Part shown: piece by piece, positions 1 to 6,890 of the stretch
How positions within the stretch are numbered: position 1 is the first letter of the stretch
How the letters are laid out: the number at the start of each line of letters is the position of its first letter
Assembly: GCA_030597505.1 (NCBI GenBank)
Contig: JAUVRS010000011.1
Span: 1 to 18,904 of the forward strand
Reading direction: 5' to 3'
From: Desulfobacteraceae bacterium
Lineage (GTDB): Bacteria; Desulfobacterota; DSM-4660; Desulfatiglandales; Desulfatiglandaceae
Length of the DNA stretch: 18,904 nt
Notes under the pieces: generated by a model
Seen by the model: only the letters and a program-made list of their open reading frames with translations
What the model was told of the DNA's origin: nothing
Databases searched by the model: none
Translations under genes and position numbers: made by a program

Positions 1-525
1 AAGGATGTCTATATGGAGATGAAACTCCAGGAAGCGGTTGTTGAGGCGAGCGGGTTTGATCTTGTGGTTATGGGAAGACCGGAGGGCGCAGGGTGTTATT
101 GCGCTGCCAATAGCCTTCTCACGCAATATTTGGATAAACTAATTAGCAATTATAAATATGTTGTTATTGATAACGAGGCAGGTATGGAACATATAAGCCG
201 GCTTACCACCAATAACATTGACGCCCTAATTGCTATATCAGATCCGACGCACAGGGGAATCCAAGCGGCCCGCAGGATCTTCCAATTGGTAGATGAGCTG
301 ACCCTTAATATTGAGAAAAAACTTCTTATCGTTAACCGGGCCAGAGCAGAGCAAAAAGGGGTAATAGAGGAAGCCGTCGAAAAATATCAGATGGAACTTG
401 TGGGTATGGTGCCCGAAGATCCTGAGGTGCAGGAATTTGATCTTAAAGGAAGACCAACCATGGAGATAGGGGGGGAGAGCGTAGCCTTAAAGGCCGCTTA
501 TGGGATCTTTGAAACCCTCTTTTGA
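1..525 (+). CDS. cooC: CooC-type CODH nickel-insertion ATPase (3' part)
   Basis: Partial gene: the frame is open to the left edge, so the N-terminus with the Walker A/deviant P-loop lies outside the window. About 174 C-terminal residues are visible. The segment MGRPEGAGCYCAANSLL at fragment residues 24-40 carries the C-Y-C pair that family members use to bind a metal at the dimer interface. YVVIDNEAGMEHISR (about residue 52 on) is the switch/Walker B-like region of CooC, a MinD/SIMIBI-class ATPase. The family matures carbon monoxide dehydrogenase by helping to load nickel into the C-cluster in the cytoplasm. It lies upstream of acsD and cooS in the same direction, which fits that job. The 376-base gap with promoter-like elements suggests the structural genes can also be transcribed separately. 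An internal ATG at 13 is not a plausible start, because the conserved frame continues upstream of it. Confidence 0.9.
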   Translation, partial: KDVYMEMKLQEAVVEASGFDLVVMGRPEGAGCYCAANSLLTQYLDKLISNYKYVVIDNEAGMEHISRLTTNNIDALIAISDPTHRGIQAARRIFQLVDELTLNIEKKLLIVNRARAEQKGVIEEAVEKYQMELVGMVPEDPEVQEFDLKGRPTMEIGGESVALKAAYGIFETLF

Positions 526-586
526 TTAGATATACGGTAATCGTTTCCAAATGGCTGAATGTCGATGGCGCCTGAAAAAGAGAGTC

Positions 587-614
587 TTGAGGATACGTCA
601 ATATATTGTATAAT
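587..614 (+). promoter_or_regulatory. Candidate promoter P1 (TTGAGG-16-TATAAT)
   Basis: A perfect -10 box TATAAT at 609-614 lies 16 bases after TTGAGG at 587-592. The predicted transcription start is near 621. One palindrome CAATATATTG (599-608) fills the end of the spacer and touches the -10 box; the second (629-638) lies just after the predicted start. That is the usual layout for a repressor operator pair. Transcript start and use are inferred. Confidence 0.45.
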
Positions 615-643
615 TTTTCTATATGGTACAATATATTGTATAG
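599..643. repeat. Paired palindromic direct repeat CAATATATTGTATA
   Basis: The 14-base sequence CAATATATTGTATA occurs at 599-612 and again at 629-642, exactly 30 bases apart (close to three helical turns). Each copy contains the perfect 10-base palindrome CAATATATTG. In the second copy the palindrome extends to 14 bases, TACAATATATTGTA (627-640). The repeats overlap the P1 box region, so a dimeric regulator binding two sites on one DNA face is the simplest reading. The regulator is not identified. Confidence 0.6.
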
Positions 644-684
644 TGCTAAAAGAACCAACCCTTCTAAATTCCTACAAAAATTGC

Positions 685-718
685 TTGACAATGAATAGGG
701 ATTCATCTATTTTGTCAA
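685..718 (+). promoter_or_regulatory. Candidate promoter P2 with embedded dyad (TTGACA-17-TATTTT)
   Basis: A consensus TTGACA at 685-690 is followed after 17 bases by TATTTT at 708-713. Inside the spacer, ATGAAT (691-696) and ATTCAT (701-706) form a perfect inverted repeat with a 4-base loop. The outer TTGACA also pairs with TGTCAA at 713-718, leaving CTATTT unpaired on one side. The -35 and the end of the -10 therefore belong to one dyad, which suggests an operator or a cruciform-prone promoter. The predicted start is near 720. Confidence 0.5.
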
Positions 719-724
719 TAGAAA

Positions 725-747
725 ACCTCTCGTGGAGGTAATTTTTT
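725..747 (+). terminator. Weak hairpin plus T tract in the acsD leader
   Basis: ACCTC (725-729) pairs with GAGGT (735-739) around the loop TCGTG, and a T6 run ends at 747. The five to six base-pair stem is short for an intrinsic terminator. It lies just downstream of the predicted P2 start, so it could stop read-through from cooC or act as a weak attenuator. It could also be chance in AT-rich DNA. Confidence 0.25.
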
Positions 748-755
748 GCCTTGGC

Positions 756-784
756 TTGTTATATTTTTCACAATTAGGTATACA
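756..784 (+). promoter_or_regulatory. Candidate promoter P3 (TTGTTA-17-TATACA)
   Basis: TTGTTA at 756-761 and TATACA at 779-784 are spaced 17 bases apart, each with four or five matches to sigma-70 consensus. This would give a leader of about 110 bases before acsD. AT-rich DNA throws up such pairs often, so it is only a candidate. Confidence 0.3.
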
Positions 785-886
785 AACAAGAAATACTGAC
801 AAATGTGATTGAATTACTTTTGGATGAGAGCTATCTAAGACAGGGCTTGAGATTTAATTATATAAACCCCACTGAAAAAACCCAAG

Positions 887-893
887 AAGGAGG
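887..893 (+). promoter_or_regulatory. Ribosome binding site that fixes the TTG start of acsD
   Basis: AAGGAGG at 887-893 is a near-perfect Shine-Dalgarno sequence 8 bases before the TTG at 902. No ATG or GTG in frame gives a comparable arrangement, and the encoded N-terminus (MAFEIPKQPYSGKI) fits the family start. Confidence 0.8.
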
Positions 894-901
894 TACAGAA
901 A

Positions 902-2440
902 TTGGCATTTGAAATTCCCAAACAGCCCTATTCCGGAAAAATAGGGGAGACGAGTATTGGAACGGGGGGTGCGACTGTTACGCTTGGGGGAGAAGACTCC
1001 TACCCATTTCATCTGTTTGAGGGGAGCATGCCCAACTCCCCAAAGATTGCAATGGAAGTATGGGACTATGATCCCTCGGAGGAATGGCCGGCCGCGGCAG
1101 TTGAGCCGTTTAAGGACGTTATTTCTTCGCCTGAAGCCGGGGCAAAGAAATGTGTAGAAGAATACGGGGCGGATATCATTGTACTTCAGCTGAAGAGTAC
1201 GGACCCTAATGGTATGGACAGAGGCCCGGAGGAGGCCGCTGAAGTGGCCAAAAAGCTAGCAGATGCTATTGAGGTACCACTTGTGCTGTGGGGAACCGCC
1301 AATAATCAAAAGGACGAAGAGGTCCTGAAAAAGATTTCAGAGTCGTGTGAGGGAAAGAACCTTGCCTTGGCCCCTGTAGAGGAAGCGAATCATAAGGGTG
1401 TAGGGGCAAGTGCCCTCGGTTATGGCCATAGCGTTGTTGCTTCATCACCCATTGATGTAAATCTGGCCAAGCAGCTCAACATTTTGCTTGGAAATTTGGG
1501 GGTGAAAGGTGACAAGATTGTGGTGGATCCCACCACAGGGGGACTGGGTTATGGCCTGGAATACTCCTATTCGGTTATGGAACGTATCATGATGGCTGCG
1601 CTGACCCAAGAGGATGAGAAACTCCAGGTGCCCATGATCAATAATGTGGGCAACGAAGTGTGGAAGAGCAAAGAAGCGGGTCAGACCATCGAAGAGGCCC
1701 CGACCCTGGGAGATGCTGAGAGGGGTCCCATCCTGATGGAGACGGTTAGTGCTGTCTGCTATCTCCTTAGCGGAGCAAATGTGGTCATATTAAGACATCC
1801 GGAAAGTGTACGTCTGACCCGGTCCTTTATTGATCTTATGATCAACGGGGGCATGGCGAGCGACGTACAGGAGATTTCCAAGCGGTTGGAACTTCAAGAG
1901 GCAGATCTGATTTCACTATCGCCAGAACCAGCCCTTGATTTTGGTGACGAAAAACCTGCCAAGGAAAAACCTGCCGCACCAAAAAAGAAGGCGGCTGCTA
2001 AGCCTGCCAAAAAGGAAGAAAAGGCCGCAGCACCGTCAAAACCGGAGAAAAAACCAAAAGAAGAGGTAAAGGTAAAGAAACCCGAGACCAAGGCCAAAGA
2101 AGACGCCAAGGAAAAGGTTGAGGCAGAAGCGAAGGCCAAGGCCGAAGCTGAAGCAAAAGTCAAAGCAGAGGCAGAAGCTGAAGAGGCAGCCCGGAAAAAT
2201 GCGGAAGAGGAAGAAAAGAAGAAGGCTGAAGCAGAACTAAAGGCCAAAGCTGACGCCAAGGAAAAGGAGAAAGAGGAATTACAGGCCCTTAGATATGAAA
2301 GGGCTGCTGAGAGGGAAAAGCTGGAGGCCGAAAGAACCACCCTTAAAGGCGAGGAAACCCCCAAGGGCCCTTCGGCTCAGCAAAAGACAATGGTTGAGAA
2401 GTTGATTGACAATATTGATCGTATTCATAGGCGTATATAA
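902..2440 (+). CDS. acsD: Corrinoid iron-sulfur protein small subunit (CODH/ACS delta) with long charged C-terminal extension
   Basis: This is the small subunit of the corrinoid Fe-S protein, which with AcsC carries the methyl group from AcsE to acetyl-CoA synthase in the cytoplasm. Residues 1 to about 345 form the family domain, a TIM barrel plus a conserved C-terminal region; recognisable stretches include FEGSMPNSPKIAMEVWD, VVDPTTGGLGYGLEYSYSVMER and GPILMETVSAVCYLLSGAN. The start is TTG at 902, supported by AAGGAGG at 887-893. Family members such as the Moorella protein are about 320 residues; this one is 512. The extra part begins near residue 350: a Pro/Lys/Ala linker (350-397), an Ala/Glu/Lys heptad-like stretch predicted helical (398-478), and a short amphipathic tail (491-512, ending DRIHRRI). 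It is first in the operon, 19 bases before cooS. Family assignment is firm; the extension's role is unknown. Confidence 0.93.
   Translation: MAFEIPKQPYSGKIGETSIGTGGATVTLGGEDSYPFHLFEGSMPNSPKIAMEVWDYDPSEEWPAAAVEPFKDVISSPEAGAKKCVEEYGADIIVLQLKSTDPNGMDRGPEEAAEVAKKLADAIEVPLVLWGTANNQKDEEVLKKISESCEGKNLALAPVEEANHKGVGASALGYGHSVVASSPIDVNLAKQLNILLGNLGVKGDKIVVDPTTGGLGYGLEYSYSVMERIMMAALTQEDEKLQVPMINNVGNEVWKSKEAGQTIEEAPTLGDAERGPILMETVSAVCYLLSGANVVILRHPESVRLTRSFIDLMINGGMASDVQEISKRLELQEADLISLSPEPALDFGDEKPAKEKPAAPKKKAAAKPAKKEEKAAAPSKPEKKPKEEVKVKKPETKAKEDAKEKVEAEAKAKAEAEAKVKAEAEAEEAARKNAEEEEKKKAEAELKAKADAKEKEKEELQALRYERAAEREKLEAERTTLKGEETPKGPSAQQKTMVEKLIDNIDRIHRRI
1949..2437 (+). other. Low-complexity Lys/Ala/Glu extension coding segment in acsD
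   Basis: This segment encodes AcsD residues 350-512. It is made almost only of K, A, E and P codons up to residue 478 and reads as a TolA-like single helix or coiled coil. A 16-base direct repeat GACGCCAAGGAAAAGG at 2102-2117 and 2252-2267, 150 bases apart, hints at growth by internal duplication. The final 22 residues are not low-complexity and could be a small docking helix (inference). Confidence 0.75.
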
Positions 2441-2442
2441 AG

Positions 2443-2450
2443 AAAGGAGG
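2443..2450 (+). promoter_or_regulatory. Ribosome binding site that fixes the cooS start
   Basis: AAAGGAGG at 2443-2450 lies 9 bases before the ATG at 2460. An in-frame TTG at 2406 would overlap acsD and encode a poorly plausible hydrophobic leader, so the ATG is preferred. Confidence 0.85.
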
Positions 2451-2459
2451 AACCTGAAA

Positions 2460-4511
2460 ATGGCATCAGAAGAAGCCAAAGCCAAGGTCATTGCGACCAA
2501 GGCAAAAGCAAAAAAAGTGGCACGGCCAGAGGATCTGAGCGTTGATCCGGCCACAGTGCAAATGCTTAAGAGGGCCCGGGATCTGGAGGTTGAAACCATC
2601 TTCGACCGCGCCCAGACCATGAAGGCGTGTAACATTGGTATTCAGGGGACCTGTTGTAAGAATTGTTCGCAAGGACCTTGCAGGCTCCCACTGCCTAAGT
2701 CCGGAATAGAGGGAGAGGATACGAGAAAGGGGCTGTGTGGAGCAACTCCCGAGACCATCGCATCCAGAAATTTTGCCAGGATGGTGGCGGCGGGTGCTGC
2801 TTCTCACTCCGACCATGGGCGAGGTGTTGCGGAGACTTTTCTGGCCGCGGCCAGAAAAGAGACAAAGGATTACAGGATCCAAGACACCAAGAAACTGCTT
2901 GAGATTGCACCAGATTACGGAGTTGATATCACCGTAGAAGGTGAGGACGGTGAAGTCCTTGATCGGGATATTGACGAGATTGCCGTGGAAGTGGGTGAAA
3001 AGGCCTTGGCCCAGTGGGGACAACAGACCGGGGAGATCTGCACTGTTACCAGGGCACCGGCCCCCAGATATGAACTGTGGAAGACACTTGGAGTTGTTCC
3101 CACGGGCATAGACAGGGAGATTGTTGAGATCATGCACCGCACCCATATGGGTGTGGACCAGGATTATGAAAACCTGGTCGAGCAATGTACACGGGCAGCC
3201 CTGGCAGATGGTTGGGGCGGCTCAATGATCGCCACTGATCTACAGGATATCCTTTTTGGTTGTCCTTATCCGTTAAAGAGTTCCGCGAACCTCGGGGTTC
3301 TCAAAGAAGACCATGTCAACATCATCATCCATGGCCATGAACCGCTCCTGAGCGAGATGATCGTCCAGGCCTCCGAACTCCCGGAGATGATCGAGTATGC
3401 AAAGGAGAAGGGGGCCAAAGGGATCCAGTTGGGTGGTATTTGCTGTACGGCCAATGAGATTCTGATGCGGCACGGTGTGCCCCTGGCAGGGAACTATCTG
3501 CAGCAGGAACTGGCCATAATAACAGGAGCAGTGGAGGCCATGGTGGTGGATGTCCAGTGCATTATGGAAAACGTGGCCAATGTGGCCGATTGTTTTCACA
3601 CCAAGATAATCACCACCAATCCCAGGGCAAAAATAGCCTCTGGCAATACCCTGCACATCGAGTTTGATGAACATACAGCATTTGAAGATGCCAAAAAGAT
3701 CGTAAGGACCGCTATAGATAACTTCACGAACAGGGAAAAGGAGGTAGTGATTCCTGACAATGCCTCGAATCTGATAGCCGGGTTTAGCTATGAGGCCATA
3801 AATTATCACCTGGGCGGGACCTTTAGGGGTTCATACACTCCCCTGAACGACAACATCATAAACGGCCGCATAAGGGGTATTGCGGGTGTGGTCGGGTGTA
3901 ACAACGCCCGGACCGTTCATGATGAGGGGCATCTTATAATTGTAAAGGAATTGCTCAAACACGACGTGATTGTTCTGACAACCGGGTGTAATGCCATTAC
4001 CTGCGCCAAGGCAGGGTTGCTGACCCCGGAGTCTGCCAAGGTCTTTTGCGGTCCCGGTCTGGCTGAGGTCTGCGAGACCGTTGGGATTCCGCCGGTCCTC
4101 CACATGGGCTCTTGTGTGGACAACAGCCGGATCCTCATGGCAGCCACAGAAGTGGTAAAGGCCGGGGGGTTGGGAAATGATATCAACGAACTTCCTGCGG
4201 CCGGCTCTGCGCCGGAGTGGATGAGCGAGAAGGCCATCAGTATTGGTCAGTACTTTGTCGCCTCTGGCGTGTATACCGTCTTTGGGGGGGTGGCTCTACC
4301 CGTGAGCGGAGCGCCTGTCTTCGAGAATTATCTCTTCAATGAACTGGAAGGCATATATGGTGGCATGTGGGACATGGAAGAGGACCCCATAAAGCACGCC
4401 CACAAGATGATTGCCCATATTGATAAGAAGCGGAAGGCCCTGGGTATAGACAAGGCCCGGGAGAGGGTCCTTGTGGATATGACAGACCGGCAAAAGCTGG
4501 AGGCCGCATGA
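2460..4511 (+). CDS. cooS: Anaerobic (Ni,Fe) carbon monoxide dehydrogenase catalytic subunit
   Basis: This enzyme interconverts CO2 and CO with ferredoxin-type electrons and feeds CO through the internal tunnel to AcsB. It is also called AcsA in CODH/ACS complexes. All cluster ligands are visible in the 683-residue product: C57 and C65 for the intersubunit D-cluster; C66, C69, C74 and C93 for the B-cluster; C329, C367, C480, C510 and C552 plus H291/H293 for the Ni-Fe C-cluster. The histidines in AASHSDHG (H116, H119) fit the proton relay, and K591 in SEKA matches the catalytic lysine. Cluster spacing follows Carboxydothermus CooSII except that about eight residues are missing before HMGSCVDNSR. 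The first 22 residues are a Lys/Ala-rich tail ahead of the conserved start, similar in composition to the AcsD extension. It sits between acsD and acsB in the operon. Confidence 0.97.
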   Translation: MASEEAKAKVIATKAKAKKVARPEDLSVDPATVQMLKRARDLEVETIFDRAQTMKACNIGIQGTCCKNCSQGPCRLPLPKSGIEGEDTRKGLCGATPETIASRNFARMVAAGAASHSDHGRGVAETFLAAARKETKDYRIQDTKKLLEIAPDYGVDITVEGEDGEVLDRDIDEIAVEVGEKALAQWGQQTGEICTVTRAPAPRYELWKTLGVVPTGIDREIVEIMHRTHMGVDQDYENLVEQCTRAALADGWGGSMIATDLQDILFGCPYPLKSSANLGVLKEDHVNIIIHGHEPLLSEMIVQASELPEMIEYAKEKGAKGIQLGGICCTANEILMRHGVPLAGNYLQQELAIITGAVEAMVVDVQCIMENVANVADCFHTKIITTNPRAKIASGNTLHIEFDEHTAFEDAKKIVRTAIDNFTNREKEVVIPDNASNLIAGFSYEAINYHLGGTFRGSYTPLNDNIINGRIRGIAGVVGCNNARTVHDEGHLIIVKELLKHDVIVLTTGCNAITCAKAGLLTPESAKVFCGPGLAEVCETVGIPPVLHMGSCVDNSRILMAATEVVKAGGLGNDINELPAAGSAPEWMSEKAISIGQYFVASGVYTVFGGVALPVSGAPVFENYLFNELEGIYGGMWDMEEDPIKHAHKMIAHIDKKRKALGIDKARERVLVDMTDRQKLEAA

Positions 4512-4563
4512 TTAACCGAGAAGGTGAAACAATATACCTCTTAAGAAGGGAGGAGAATAAGAT

Positions 4564-6780
4564 ATGTCAAAATTAGTTGCGTTTGCAGCCATTCAAGGCG
4601 GATATAACATTGTTTCCAAGGCCGAGGGGAGGTACAAAAAGGCGCTGGAGACCTATGGCGGTGCACAGAAGCTGGAATTCCCCAACACCGCTTATTACCT
4701 GCCAATCATTTATTCATTGACCGGGATGAAGGTTACGGATCTGGATTCAGCGAAAAAACCTCTTGAATTTGCCCGGAAGCTCTTACCCCCCCATGTCAAG
4801 AACGATTGCAATCTTCCCTATCTGGGGCCTTTACTGGATGCCGGAATGGCCGCCCTTTTTGCAGAGGAGATTAGGGAGGCACTTCGTTATGTGGAAGACC
4901 CCGATTTTTACCAGCCCGAAGTGGAAGATCCGGATATCGAAAATGGAAAGATCTGGCTCGGGGCTGCGGACGATGCCATTATGCGGAAGCGTGGGGTAGA
5001 GTTTGTGGATGGAACGGCCCCGGGATTTGCGGCCATTGTGGGGGCTGCCCCTGATTCGGCCACAGCCAAAAAGATGGCCGAAGAATATCAGCTAAAGACC
5101 ATTTATGTGTTTATGGCCGCCAATCAAAACGGGACCACCTTTACAGAGCAGCTTATCGAGGAGAATGTGCAGATCGGATGGAACACCCGTCTTGTCCCAT
5201 TTGGCCCGGACATATCCGCGGCCGTCTTTGCCCTGGGTTTTGCAAATCGGGCCGGTATGGCCTTTGGCGGGGTTCAGCCCGGTGATTACAAAAAGATGCT
5301 TCAGTATCAGAAAGACCGGGTCTTTGCATTTGTAAACGCCCTGGGGGACGTCGGCGCAGCGTGGGCGGCCAACGCCGCCGGGTGTGTTAACTGGGGATTT
5401 CCCACAATTGCCGACACGGATATCCCGGAGATTCTGCCAACCGGGGTCTGCACCTATGAACACGTGGTGGCCAATGTTCCCCATGATGAGATTCCCTCAA
5501 GATCCATCGAGGTGAGGGGCCTCAAGGTGACCATCACTGAAATCGATATCCCCCTGGCCTATGGTCCGGCCTTTGAAGGAGAGCGGGTCCGCAAGGACGA
5601 CCTCTTCCTTGAGATGGGCGGTGGAAAGAGCAAATGCACGGAACTCTGCAAGATGGCGGAGATGGACAAAATAGAAGACGGCAAGGTAGAGGTGATCGGT
5701 CCTGATGTAGCGGATGTAAAGAAAGGCGACCGACTGCCCCTTGGTATCTATGTTCAGGTGGCCGGCCGGCAGATGCAGCCCGACTTCGAACCCATCCTCG
5801 AGAGACAGATTCATCATCTTATCAACTATGCCCAGGGCATCATGCACATCGGACAAAGGGATATTGCCTGGATCCGTGTGGGAGATCAGGCAATAGACAA
5901 GGGTTTTAGCCTAAAAGATATCGGCGTGATCCTTCATGCAAAATTCCATCAGGATTTTGGGAGCATCCTGGACAAGGTGCAGGTGACGCTTTACACCAAG
6001 TCAGAGGACGTGGATAACCTGACCAAAAGGGCCAGGGCCGAATACGGGACAAGGGATGACCGTGTTGAGAAGATGACCGATGAGAGCGTGGAAACCTATT
6101 ATTCATGCACTCTGTGCCAGTCCTTTGCCCCCAGCCATGTCTGCATGATCAGCCCGGAGCGAACAGGGCTTTGCGGGGCCTACAACTGGATGGACTGCAA
6201 GGCCTCCTTTGAGATCAACCCGACCGGTCCCAACCAGCCTGTGGAAAAAGGCGAGTGCCTGGATCCTAAGCTGGGGCAGTGGCAGGGAGTGAATGACTTT
6301 GTCTATAAGGCATCCCGTCAGACAGTAGATCATTATAATTTTTACAGTATGTTGATCGACCCCATGACTACGTGTGGTTGCTGCGAGTGTATTGCGGCGG
6401 TGTTGCCGACCTGTAACGGGGTGATGACTGTCCACCGTGACTATACGGGTCAAACCCCCTCAGGGATGAAGTTCACCACCCTGGCAGGTGTTATGGGCGG
6501 GGGGCAATCCTCCCCGGGTTTTGTGGGCCACTCAAAATACAATATCACTCAGGGCAAATTTATTGTCGGTGATGGAGCTCTTTTGAGGATGGTGTGGATG
6601 CCCAAGTCGTTGAAGGAGGAAATCAAGGCGCGTCTGATCAAACGGGGAGAGGAACTGGGTGTGCCGGATCTGGTTGATCGGATGGCCGATGAGACCGTTG
6701 GATTAACCGAAGAAGAGATCCTCCCCTTTCTCCAGGAAAAGGATCACCCCGCATTGAAGATGGATCCCATTGTGGGTTGA
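4564..6780 (+). CDS. acsB: Acetyl-CoA synthase, CODH/ACS beta subunit
   Basis: This is the enzyme that condenses CO, the corrinoid-bound methyl group and CoA into acetyl-CoA at the Ni-Ni-[4Fe-4S] A-cluster. The 738-residue length equals the full bacterial form, including the N-terminal CODH-binding domain that archaeal CdhC lacks. The cubane ligands are C515, C518, C527 and C537 (pattern C-x2-C-x8-C-x9-C), and the Cys-Gly-Cys that holds the distal nickel is at 604-606 (TTCGCC). Each lies exactly nine residues after the equivalent Moorella residue as I recall it. Start: ATG at 4564, with GGGAGGAG at 4548-4555 eight bases upstream. The gene follows cooS by 52 bases. No missing residue or frameshift was seen. 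Confidence 0.97.
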   Translation: MSKLVAFAAIQGGYNIVSKAEGRYKKALETYGGAQKLEFPNTAYYLPIIYSLTGMKVTDLDSAKKPLEFARKLLPPHVKNDCNLPYLGPLLDAGMAALFAEEIREALRYVEDPDFYQPEVEDPDIENGKIWLGAADDAIMRKRGVEFVDGTAPGFAAIVGAAPDSATAKKMAEEYQLKTIYVFMAANQNGTTFTEQLIEENVQIGWNTRLVPFGPDISAAVFALGFANRAGMAFGGVQPGDYKKMLQYQKDRVFAFVNALGDVGAAWAANAAGCVNWGFPTIADTDIPEILPTGVCTYEHVVANVPHDEIPSRSIEVRGLKVTITEIDIPLAYGPAFEGERVRKDDLFLEMGGGKSKCTELCKMAEMDKIEDGKVEVIGPDVADVKKGDRLPLGIYVQVAGRQMQPDFEPILERQIHHLINYAQGIMHIGQRDIAWIRVGDQAIDKGFSLKDIGVILHAKFHQDFGSILDKVQVTLYTKSEDVDNLTKRARAEYGTRDDRVEKMTDESVETYYSCTLCQSFAPSHVCMISPERTGLCGAYNWMDCKASFEINPTGPNQPVEKGECLDPKLGQWQGVNDFVYKASRQTVDHYNFYSMLIDPMTTCGCCECIAAVLPTCNGVMTVHRDYTGQTPSGMKFTTLAGVMGGGQSSPGFVGHSKYNITQGKFIVGDGALLRMVWMPKSLKEEIKARLIKRGEELGVPDLVDRMADETVGLTEEEILPFLQEKDHPALKMDPIVG

Positions 6781-6890
6781 TGTATCCCGTGGGGTACCGA
6801 AGGGATGGTGTTGTTGGGTCGGGGGCGATCGTATGGTCGTCTCTGATCCAGGATATGAAATCAAGAGGTTGTGATAGTTAGGAGTATATT

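Larger units (their letters stand above)
526..901. other. AT-rich control region between cooC and acsD
   Basis: This 376-base gap has no convincing gene; a possible 60-residue frame at 559-741 has no recognisable content. It is clearly richer in A and T than the flanking genes. It contains two copies of CAATATATTGTATA 30 bases apart, a dyad around a TTGACA box, a short hairpin followed by six T residues, and three sigma-70-like box pairs at 587-614, 685-713 and 756-784. The most likely role is regulated expression of the acsD-cooS-acsB-acsC-acsE operon. Which pair is the real promoter cannot be decided from the sequence. Confidence 0.7.

Noticed and set aside
559..741. Possible 60-residue plus-strand gene in the cooC-acsD gap
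   Set aside because: No ribosome site, AT-driven composition, and it covers the promoter and palindrome elements; nothing in the product looks conserved.
1894..2364. 156-residue minus-strand frame opposite the AcsD extension
   Set aside because: It is the Ser/Ala/Phe mirror image of Lys/Ala/Glu codons; such long antisense frames arise automatically opposite this low-complexity coding sequence.
2406..2459. Upstream TTG as the start of cooS
   Set aside because: It would overlap acsD and precede the strong ribosome site at 2443-2450; the ATG at 2460 fits better.
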